Below are positions 57,474 through 64,000 of a stretch of DNA of 64,000 nucleotides, one piece after another; the first letter of the stretch is position 1, and every line of letters starts with the position of its first letter. The DNA is from CAVONV01 sp963697355. GTDB taxonomy: Bacteria > Acidobacteriota > Vicinamibacteria > Marinacidobacterales > DATDRI01. A program made the translations under genes and the position numbers. The stretch covers positions 527,982 to 591,981 of the forward strand of contig CAVONV010000022.1 in NCBI GenBank assembly GCA_963697355.1, written 5' to 3'. The notes under the pieces are model-generated. The model was not told where the DNA came from and did not search any database. It saw only the letters and a program-made list of their open reading frames with translations.

Positions 57474-58751
57474 TTAAGGGAGCATCGCCAGCGCTTTTTC
57501 AAAGAAACTCTCACCCCCGAAATTCCCTGACTTCAGTGCCAGACAAAGCCCGGCCGGATGAAGAGAGAACGTCCACGGGACACCGGGTTCGATTTCCGGT
57601 CCGATCCGGAGGCTTTTGAGCCCGAGGGCTTGGACCACTGCTCCCGAGGTTTCACCGCCGGCGACAATCAGCTTGGTCATCCCTGCGGTCAGCAGGCGGC
57701 GGGCCACCTCCGCCAGAGTGCTCTCAACCAGTTTACCGGACCGGTTTTTCCCCAGCCGGGACTGAATTTGAGAGACGGTTTCAGGCTCGGCCGAGGAGTA
57801 AATCAATACGGGATGCCGGTCCATGCGCTCTTTGGCCCAAATGACAACGGTTTCTACATTTTGTCGGCCTTCGGATAGGGCCAGGGGATCAAGTTGAAAC
57901 CCCGGATAATTCTTCATCATCCGGTTGATTTGCCGCCGAGTGGCCTGGGAGCAACTGCCGGCCAGGACCACAGTCGCCCCTCTCAGCTTCGGGAGTCGGG
58001 TCAATCCCCCATCTGCATTCAGCGCGCCGGCTCTGCGGAAGTTTGCCGGCAGACCCATTGCTACCCCCGAGCCGCCCGTGATCAGTTTCAGTTTGGAGCA
58101 GGCCGTTGCTATATCGATTAAATTCCTGTTGTTGACACTATCCATGACGGCAAATCGCCGACCCTGGCGGGCCATCCGGTCCAGTTCCTGTTCAATGGCC
58201 GGGGGACCCTTTTCGATGATTTGCAAGGGAATCAGATCCACTGAACCGGGGATACGAACCTGTTTCCCCAGAAAGCGCACGAGGTTAGCATCGGTCATGG
58301 GTGTCAATGGGTGGTCTCGCATACCGGATTCTGAGAGCAGCAGTCCACCCACGAAAAGGTGCCCCTGGTAAACCGTTCTTTCATTGGCGGGAAAGGCGGG
58401 GCAGACGATGGTCAAAGAAGCTTCCAAACGATCCAGGAGGGCTTCTGCCACCGGACCGATGTTTCCTTTTTCGGTGGAATCGAAGGTTGAGCAATATTTG
58501 AAAAAGATCTGCCGGGCACCTTGCCTGATAAGCCAGTCGCAGGCCGCCACGGAACGATCCACAGCCTCGGCCGCTGCAACGGTGCGGCTTTTCAGTGCTA
58601 CAACGGCAGCCGTCGCCTCTGCCGGTAGCGTATCTTGGGGGCGCGGAACACCGATATATTGCACGGCAGTCATGCCGTTCTTGCCGAGCATGAGCGCCAG
58701 GTCCGTAGACCCCGTCATATCATCTCCGATGGCTCCCAGCAGGACACTCAT
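57474..58751 (-). CDS. Four-carbon acid sugar kinase family protein (OtnK/DUF1537)
   Basis: 425 residues. The N-terminal domain starts LLGAIGDDMTGSTDLALML, with CSTFDSTEKGNIGP and FPANERTVYQGHLFV. The C-terminal nucleotide-binding domain has KLITGGSGVAMGLP, VVLAGSCSQATRRQI and LIVAGGETSGAVVQAL, ending with GVPWTF and LALKSGNFGGESFF. This is the D-threonate / L-erythronate / 3-oxo-tetronate kinase family (DtnK, DenK, OtnK). The normal partner is PdxA2 or an OtnC/OtnI set; here it is an isopropylmalate-dehydrogenase-like gene 68 bp upstream. The substrate is likely a C4 sugar acid. Confidence 0.9.
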   Translation of the reverse strand: MSVLLGAIGDDMTGSTDLALMLGKNGMTAVQYIGVPRPQDTLPAEATAAVVALKSRTVAAAEAVDRSVAACDWLIRQGARQIFFKYCSTFDSTEKGNIGPVAEALLDRLEASLTIVCPAFPANERTVYQGHLFVGGLLLSESGMRDHPLTPMTDANLVRFLGKQVRIPGSVDLIPLQIIEKGPPAIEQELDRMARQGRRFAVMDSVNNRNLIDIATACSKLKLITGGSGVAMGLPANFRRAGALNADGGLTRLPKLRGATVVLAGSCSQATRRQINRMMKNYPGFQLDPLALSEGRQNVETVVIWAKERMDRHPVLIYSSAEPETVSQIQSRLGKNRSGKLVESTLAEVARRLLTAGMTKLIVAGGETSGAVVQALGLKSLRIGPEIEPGVPWTFSLHPAGLCLALKSGNFGGESFFEKALAMLP

Positions 58752-58819
58752 TGGATCCCTTCATTATGAGGTGAATTTAAGCGTCGTATGGCCCGGTGCA
58801 ATCGTTTTTCAAGAGCCTG

Positions 58820-59914
58820 TTAAGCGTCGAATCCGGCTAGCACAGCTCGGGTAACCTCGGCGGTTCCGTGAGGTCCACCAAACTCAATGGGTTGAATGGT
58901 TCCTCTGGCAAAACCGGTTTCAATCGCGGTTTCCAGGCGACGGGCGGCCCTGAGGCATGGTTCCAGTTCATGACGAGTTCCCAGCCACTCCAACATCATG
59001 GCCGCCGACAGAAACATGGCTGTGGGATTGGCCTTGCCGGCGCCGGCGATATCCGGGGCCGTACCGTGTGCGGGCTGAAACAGGGCATGGTGATCACCGA
59101 TTTCGGCACAGGCGGCCATTCCCATTCCGCCCATTATGCCGCCGCCGATGTCCGATAAAATATCGGCGAACATGTTTTCCGCCACCAGGACATCAAAATC
59201 CCACGGCCGGCGCACCATATCAAGGGCCATGGCGTCGATGTAGTTAAAGCCGGTGGAAATGTCCGGGTAGAGGAGGGCGCGTTCCTTGAAAATTTTACGG
59301 AAGAAGGCAAAGGCTTTAAAGACGTTGGCCTTGTCCACGCAGGTGACGTGACCTTTGCCCCCTCTCGCTTTGCGCCGCCGGGCGAGGTTGAAAGCGAAGT
59401 CGAAGAGCCGCTCACACGTGTTGCGGGTGATGACGAGGGTCTCCCGCGCTTCGCGGTCTTCGATCACCTCGCCTTTGCCCGCGGAGGCAAACAGCCCCTC
59501 GGTGGATTCGCGCAGCACCACAAGGTCTATTTTCCGGCTGCGCTTGTCGCTCAAGGGGCTCCGCACATTGGGATAGGCCTTGACCGGGCGGACACCGGCA
59601 TAGAGACCGAATTCAACCCGCATCTTCAAATGAGGAGAAATTTCAGTGCCGTCAGGGAAGCGGACATCCGGTAGGCCCATGGCGCCCAGCAGTATGGCGT
59701 CGGCCCGACGGGCTTTCTGCATGGCTTCATCGGTAATATCGGTGCCGGTCTCCCGGTAAAAATTGGCACCGGCCGGAAGCTTTTCGGTAATCAGATGATA
59801 GCCGCCGATGTGTTGTTCCAATTGTTGCAAAACCGTCAGACAGACGTCCATGACTTCGATGCCGATACCGTCACCGGGAAAAACAGCGATCCGCAATTCG
59901 TTGGTTGTTATCAT
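58820..59914 (-). CDS. Isocitrate/isopropylmalate/tartrate dehydrogenase family protein
   Basis: NAD(P)-dependent beta-hydroxyacid oxidative decarboxylase, 364 residues. Seen are AVFPGDGIGIEVMDVCLTVL, AILLGAMGLPDVRFPDG, the substrate loop LVVLRESTEGLFAS with the Arg and Glu/Ser of the family, KANVFKAFAFFRKIF (catalytic Lys), YIDAMALDMVRRPWDFDVLVAENMFADILSD (metal Asp) and FQPAHGTAPDIAGAGKANP. The closing part is that of 3-isopropylmalate or tartrate dehydrogenases. Next to the OtnK-type kinase, a role in C4 sugar-acid breakdown is as likely as leucine synthesis. Confidence 0.88.
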   Translation of the reverse strand: MITTNELRIAVFPGDGIGIEVMDVCLTVLQQLEQHIGGYHLITEKLPAGANFYRETGTDITDEAMQKARRADAILLGAMGLPDVRFPDGTEISPHLKMRVEFGLYAGVRPVKAYPNVRSPLSDKRSRKIDLVVLRESTEGLFASAGKGEVIEDREARETLVITRNTCERLFDFAFNLARRRKARGGKGHVTCVDKANVFKAFAFFRKIFKERALLYPDISTGFNYIDAMALDMVRRPWDFDVLVAENMFADILSDIGGGIMGGMGMAACAEIGDHHALFQPAHGTAPDIAGAGKANPTAMFLSAAMMLEWLGTRHELEPCLRAARRLETAIETGFARGTIQPIEFGGPHGTAEVTRAVLAGFDA

Positions 59915-60569
59915 TTTATTTTCCTATGCCGGCGGCGACCTCTATTTGATGGAACGGTGGCCTGCTATAAATGTTTACAGTAAGATGACCGTATCCGTAT
60001 GCAGCGTGTTTGCGCTTGTCAAGCAAAACTGTTTCAAAAACGGAAAGACGTCGGGAGAGCCGAACAGATAGGTGTTGAGGCCATGGGGAAACTTGATTTT
60101 ATGTCGAGGTTACGATTCGATCCATAGAAGGAGAGCACACAGCTTGTTCGCGACCACATTTGACCGCAGTTTTGGAACACCCATCGCGGTCGGATTTAAC
60201 CGCGGCCGGTTCATGATTTGACGCTGTCGCCGCGTGAGTTTCCGTCTATAGATTGTCTTTTTACTCAACTTCGGCTCGACAAGAGGTTTGACTCTCTTCG
60301 TCTGACGGTATTGACATTTTTGCTTGAAGTTAAGGCAAATAGCCGTTAGAAAGGAGCAGATTGCCCACAGGGAAGAAATCGATTCCATTTGGTACAGTTG
60401 TGGTTCCTCCAGCCAAGAGGCCTACGCATTTCTACTGCTTTGTCGATCCTGCAGCGGTCAGGATAATCCACCGGTCGATACCATTAGATAAGTTCCTGGC
60501 CGACAGATGGTTGCCATGTGGCCACTGCGAAACAGATAATTTTTTAATCCAGAATCTATTCCAGAATCT
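59915..60569. other. 655-bp gene-free stretch with a possible minus-strand promoter
   Basis: No credible gene. On the minus strand TTGACA (60022-60017), 17 bases, TACGGA (59999-59994) could drive the dehydrogenase gene. A 12-base direct repeat (CCAGAATCTAT) occurs twice just before the acetyltransferase start. Confidence 0.4.
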
Positions 60570-61127
60570 ATGGATCAATTTGTCCTTGAAACTCCGCGGC
60601 TTCGGCTTCGCCCGCTTGAATTATCTGATGCGTCGGCAATTCAGAAAGCTGCCGGCGCTCGTGAGATCGCCGATACCATGATCTCCCTTCCGCACCCCTA
60701 TCCCGCCGGAGAAGCCGAGCGCTTCATTATCCGGCAGCAGTCTGAACGAGAAGCTGGACGCTCGGTGACCATCAGTATAGAACAGAAGCCGGAAGGATGG
60801 TTCTGTGGTCTGATCGAGCTGCGTGATATCGATTGCGAGCATTTGCAGGCGGAGTTGAGTTTCTGGCTGGCTGTTGACGCTTGGGGGCAAGGGTACATGA
60901 GCGAGGTTATTCATGCAGTGGTGCGATACGGGTTTGCGAGCCTCGGCCTCAATCGGCTCTATGCGCACCACATGTTGCGTAACCCGGCTTGTGGTCGTGT
61001 TCTCGAAAAAAACGGCTTCAAGCTAGAGGGCCTGCTGCGCCAGCGTGTGCGGAAATGGGGGCAATTCGAGGACGTGTCACTGTGGGCCATCCTGCGAAAA
61101 GACTGGCAGGAGACTGCAAACCAGTGA
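60570..61127 (+). CDS. GNAT-family N-acetyltransferase (RimJ/RimL-like)
   Basis: 185 residues. ETPRLRLRPLELSDASAI is the usual start, followed by GLIELRDIDCEHLQAELSFWLAVDAWGQGYMSEVIHAVVRYGF, where WGQGYM is the acetyl-CoA loop, and NPACGRVLEKNGFKLEGLLRQ, the C-terminal part shared by acetyltransferases of protein N-termini or small molecules. The substrate is unknown. It stands alone on the plus strand. Confidence 0.93.
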   Translation: MDQFVLETPRLRLRPLELSDASAIQKAAGAREIADTMISLPHPYPAGEAERFIIRQQSEREAGRSVTISIEQKPEGWFCGLIELRDIDCEHLQAELSFWLAVDAWGQGYMSEVIHAVVRYGFASLGLNRLYAHHMLRNPACGRVLEKNGFKLEGLLRQRVRKWGQFEDVSLWAILRKDWQETANQ

Positions 61128-61294
61128 GTCCGTACAGTGCAAATGCGGCCGATGTGGATGTAGAACTTGGGCGTCCCCCTTCTCAGTTTTCCCCGAATTG
61201 AGACCGGATCGTTCAAGGAAAATCGGGTCCGGCGGTCGGGTTTTATAGGTAGCGGAAGCAGCCTTCCGAACGCCGGACTCGGTGCCATTCCATT

Positions 61295-62845
61295 CTATAC
61301 GGCCACAGCCGTCGCTTCGATCACCGGGTTGGCCTTGAGGTATTCCAGCCGGTTCAGACCGTTGATGTAAGCCATGGCGCTGGCATTGATGATGTCCGGA
61401 TCGGCGCCTTTGCCGAGGGACACCAGGCCGTTTTCGCGCAAGCGGACCGTCACCTCGCCTTGGGCGTCAGTGCCGCCGGTCAGGGCGCCGACGGTGAAAC
61501 GCAGCAGTTCCGATTCGGTGCCAGTCAGTTTGGCGATCGTGTTGAAGGCTGCATCGATGGGACCGTTGCCGTACCCGGCACCCTGGACGCTGCGGCCGTT
61601 GATTGCCAGTTTGACGCTGGCCATCGGCAGCACCGTCGTTCCGCAGGTGACGTGGAGGTATTCCAGCTGAAAGATGTCTTTGGTGCGCAGAATGCCTTCG
61701 GTGATGATCACTTCCAGGTCTTCGTCGACGACGTGTTTCTTCTTGTCGGCCAGTTCCTTGAATCTCTTGAAGACCAGATCCAGCTCTTCATCCGAGAGGT
61801 CATATCCCAGGTCTTTCAAGTGGTCTCTCAGAGCGTGGCGGCCAGAGTGCTTGCCCAGGACCAATTTGTTGGCGCTCAGACCGATGGTTTCAGGCCGCAT
61901 GATCTCGTAGGTCATGGGGTTTTTCAGCACGCCATCCTGGTGGATTCCAGCTTCGTGCGAAAACGCATTGGCCCCGACAATGGCTTTGTTGGGCTGAACC
62001 ATGATGCCGGTGATCATGCTGACCAGGCGGCTCGTTTGGTAGATGTATTCGGTCCTTATCCCGGTGTTGACCGGCAGAAAATTGCGCCGGGTCCGCAGGG
62101 CCATGACCACTTCCTCCAACGACGTGTTACCGGCCCGTTCGCCGATACCGTTGAGGGTCACTTCGGCCTGCCTGGCGCCGGCACGGATGGCCGCCAGTGT
62201 GTTGGCCGTGGCCAGTCCTAGGTCGTTGTGGCAGTGAATGCTCAGCACGGCCCGGCCGATGTTGGGCGTGTGACTGATAATGTAGCGAACCAGATCAGAG
62301 AATTCTTCCGGTACGGCATAGCCGACCGTGTCGGGGAGATTGACGGTGGTGGCACCGGCGGCAATTGCAGCCTCGAAAACGCGACACAGGAAATCACGGT
62401 CACTGCGGGAGCCGTCCTCAGCTGAAAATTCGACGTTGTCCGTGAACGACTTCGCATATTTGACCGCGTCAACGGCCCGCTCGAGAACCGCATCGCGCGA
62501 CATCTTCAGCTTGTATTCGAGATGAATGTCGGATGTGGCGATGAAGGTGTGGATGCGGGGTTTAGCGGCATGGCGAACGGCCTGCCAGGCACGATCGATA
62601 TCGCTTCGTGATGTACGGGCCAGGCCGGCCACCTCTGTTTTCTTCAACTTGCCGGCGATCATGGCCACCGCTTCCAAATCGCCTTCGGAGGCTGCCGGGA
62701 AACCGGCTTCCAGTACATCCACCCCCAGTTTTTCCAGCTGAATCGCCAGCCGCAGCTTTTCGCCGGCGTTCATGCTGGCACCCGGCGATTGCTCCCCGTC
62801 CCTCAAAGTGGTGTCGAAAATAATGATTCGGTCTTGATCGTTCAT
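61295..62845 (-). CDS. leuA: 2-isopropylmalate synthase
   Basis: Condenses acetyl-CoA with 2-oxoisovalerate, the first committed step of leucine synthesis. ATG at 62845 is set by AAAAGGAGGAAAAAT directly before it; a longer frame upstream is not coding. 516 residues: FDTTLRDGEQSPGASM (metal and substrate Arg/Asp), STSDIHLEYKL-like ATSDIHLEYKL, VEFSAEDGSRSD, INLPDTVGY-like VNLPDTVGY, HCHNDLGLATANTLAAI (metal His pair), LNGIGERAGN, AFSHEAGIHQDGVLKN, and the C-terminal leucine-binding regulatory domain. It lies 347 bp after cimA, with a possible leader peptide in between. Confidence 0.96.
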   Translation of the reverse strand: MNDQDRIIIFDTTLRDGEQSPGASMNAGEKLRLAIQLEKLGVDVLEAGFPAASEGDLEAVAMIAGKLKKTEVAGLARTSRSDIDRAWQAVRHAAKPRIHTFIATSDIHLEYKLKMSRDAVLERAVDAVKYAKSFTDNVEFSAEDGSRSDRDFLCRVFEAAIAAGATTVNLPDTVGYAVPEEFSDLVRYIISHTPNIGRAVLSIHCHNDLGLATANTLAAIRAGARQAEVTLNGIGERAGNTSLEEVVMALRTRRNFLPVNTGIRTEYIYQTSRLVSMITGIMVQPNKAIVGANAFSHEAGIHQDGVLKNPMTYEIMRPETIGLSANKLVLGKHSGRHALRDHLKDLGYDLSDEELDLVFKRFKELADKKKHVVDEDLEVIITEGILRTKDIFQLEYLHVTCGTTVLPMASVKLAINGRSVQGAGYGNGPIDAAFNTIAKLTGTESELLRFTVGALTGGTDAQGEVTVRLRENGLVSLGKGADPDIINASAMAYINGLNRLEYLKANPVIEATAVAV

Positions 62846-62922
62846 ATTTTTCCTCCTTTTTCTTGATGCAACAGGGTCTTCGCTAGCCGGACAGGCGAAT
62901 CCCCAAAGAAATTTTTTTGTCT

Positions 62923-63009
62923 TCAGGATCGGAGTAAAAAATATGGCGCGAGGGCGGGCCGCAAGACGGCTACGGGAACCTGTCCTGCGGCGTGGGTACC
63001 TGCTTTCAT
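62923..63009 (-). CDS. Possible leader peptide upstream of leuA
   Basis: A 28-codon frame with AGGAAGG upstream starts MKAGTHAAGQVPVAV and ends LAPYFLLRS. It holds four Leu codons, two of them adjacent near the end, and lies 77 bp before leuA. Leader peptides of leu operons usually carry a run of Leu codons, so this is suggestive but weak. A small hairpin TTCGC / GCGAA lies between it and leuA. Confidence 0.3.
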   Translation of the reverse strand: MKAGTHAAGQVPVAVLRPALAPYFLLRS

Positions 63010-63192
63010 TGTTGATATCCTTCCTAAAGCACTTTAGAGTATCCGTCCAACAATGGTAGATTTCGGTCCAGGCCAAGGCCGCAGCGATTTTGCAACCGCC
63101 GGCGTAGAAGTCACGCCTTGGCGTGATCGAGGATTGCAAAGCGCGAAAACGCCGGACGGGACCGAAAAATGCCGTCTTTGGATAGGCACTGT

Positions 63193-64000
63193 TTATGTAT
63201 TCTGCAGCGCGGCTGCGTTGCTCGAGGCTGAGGCATCTCGTGGCGCCGCCGCCTCGGCTTTCGGGTCTATTTCTCTGGCAAGCTTGTAGTGAAAGCTGTC
63301 GGCCAGCGCATGCCAGCTGGCCTCGATGATATCTTCGGAGACACCGATGGTGCTCCAGATGTCTTCATGGTCGCGTGATTCGATGAAAACCCGCACCTTG
63401 GCCGCGGTCCCGTCCCGACCGTCGATCACCCGGACCTTGAAGTCAACCAGGCGCATGGCATCTAAATCCGGAAAGAATCGATCCAGCGCTTTGCGCAGGG
63501 CATTGTCCAGTGCACTCACAGGGCCTCGGCCTTCAGCCGCGGTGATTTCCGTGCGGCCGTCCACCGAAATCTTGATCGTGGCATGGGCGCTGCAGGGCAG
63601 ATCCTTGTCCTTCTCGATAGTGACCCGGAAGGATTCCAGTTCGAAATGCGGCCTGAACTGTTCGGTGAATTTTTGTACCAAGATTTTGAAGGATCCGTCG
63701 GCGACATCGAACTGATACCCCTGTTCTTCGAGGTCTTTTATGCGGGTGACGATCTCGCGGCTGTCGAAGCCATTGGCATCCAGATCGAGGCCGAACTCAC
63801 GGGCCTTGTATTCGACGTTGCTCTTGCCGGAGAGGTCGGAGACCAGCACCCGTCGCCGGTTGCCGACCAACGCCGGGTCTATATGTTCGTAGGCCCGCGG
63901 CACCTTCGTGATGGCGCTGACGTGAATGCCCCCCTTGTGCGCGAAGGCGCTCCGGCCTACAAAGGGCCGCGTGTTGATCGGAACCAGGTTGGCGGTCTCA
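63193..64000 (-). CDS. cimA: (R)-citramalate synthase, C-terminal part (runs off the window)
   Basis: Makes citramalate from acetyl-CoA and pyruvate, a threonine-independent route to isoleucine. The frame is open to the window end and reads PFVGRSAFAHKGGIHVSAI (metal-site His and Gly-His), then PRAYEHIDPALVGNRRRVLVSDLSGKSN, which separates CimA from LeuA, and the regulatory domain (SALDNALRKALDRFFPDLD, DIWSTIGVSEDIIEASWHAL). The N-terminal half lies outside the window. It is upstream of leuA on the same strand. Confidence 0.93.
   Translation of the reverse strand, partial: ETANLVPINTRPFVGRSAFAHKGGIHVSAITKVPRAYEHIDPALVGNRRRVLVSDLSGKSNVEYKAREFGLDLDANGFDSREIVTRIKDLEEQGYQFDVADGSFKILVQKFTEQFRPHFELESFRVTIEKDKDLPCSAHATIKISVDGRTEITAAEGRGPVSALDNALRKALDRFFPDLDAMRLVDFKVRVIDGRDGTAAKVRVFIESRDHEDIWSTIGVSEDIIEASWHALADSFHYKLAREIDPKAEAAAPRDASASSNAAALQNT

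Noticed and set aside
60110..60388. A 92-residue minus-strand frame between the dehydrogenase and acetyltransferase genes
   Set aside because: No ribosome site, no family pattern and unusual residue composition.
1..64000. tRNA, rRNA or CRISPR arrays
   Set aside because: No T-loop GTTCRANYC context with a foldable cloverleaf, no rRNA conserved blocks and no regularly spaced repeats were found by eye; a tRNAscan or CRISPR search was not possible.

Overview
The window appears to join two unlike pieces of bacterial DNA. Bases 1 to about 47,716 look like an Acidobacteriota-type genome. The signs are an ADOP-like duplicated-core ABC permease, a TonB-dependent receptor with an N-terminal carboxypeptidase-regulatory-like domain, PEGA, DUF4388 and double-PilZ proteins, and many exported hydrolases. 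From about 47,717 to 64,000 the gene content changes: an AT-richer stretch of broken or orphan genes (47.7-54.4 kb), then a 2-oxoacid:ferredoxin oxidoreductase, an OtnK-type kinase, an isopropylmalate-dehydrogenase-family enzyme, LeuA and CimA, which fit a Desulfobacterota-like anaerobe. A peptidase S9 gene is cut exactly at the boundary, so a chimeric assembly is likelier than a natural junction, though transfer cannot be excluded. Taxonomic statements are inference from gene families.

Layout of the first piece. 0-13.5 kb: sugar block on the plus strand (xylA, xylB, galM-like lipoprotein, galT, inositol-monophosphatase-like enzyme, a GHMP kinase with plant L-arabinokinase signatures, two GH127 beta-L-arabinofuranosidases, an exported amidohydrolase), ending in a strong terminator. 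13.5-20.4 kb: a collapsed sulfatase remnant, a nucleoside-recognition-type membrane protein, a dipeptidyl-peptidase-IV-like S9 enzyme, glpK, and a Tat-exported M24 peptidase. 20.4-29.3 kb: TonB-dependent receptor, GntR/FCD regulator, a second M24-fold protein lacking metal ligands, a SnoaL-like protein and the ADOP-like permease. 29.4-36.4 kb, minus strand: UGPase, ssb and a full Tol-Pal set (tolQ-tolR-tolA-tolB-pal-cpoB). 36.7-47.3 kb: recN, miaB, a bifunctional-nuclease-family protein, parA-parB, a RodZ-like HTH protein, a predicted selenoprotein (peroxiredoxin-like, with in-frame TGA in a UxxC motif and a hairpin just downstream), flavin reductase, zinc ribbon, PilZ, PEGA and DUF4388 proteins.

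How the genes work together. GH127 enzymes would release L-arabinose from plant glycans. The GHMP kinase, GalT and UGPase could carry the sugar through a 1-phosphate and a UDP-sugar, while XylA/XylB feed pentoses to the pentose phosphate pathway. The second block (S9, two M24 proteins, TonB receptor, GntR) suggests peptide or amino-acid-derivative uptake and turnover. The distal piece carries leucine/isoleucine precursor synthesis (LeuA, CimA) and ferredoxin-linked 2-oxoacid oxidation.

Reading frames are broken in many genes, densest at 20-36 kb and including the important tolQRAB genes, while overall gene lengths are kept. This looks more like sequencing indels than true decay. The most interesting single item is the predicted selenoprotein at 42,727-43,266, which a normal gene caller would split in two.
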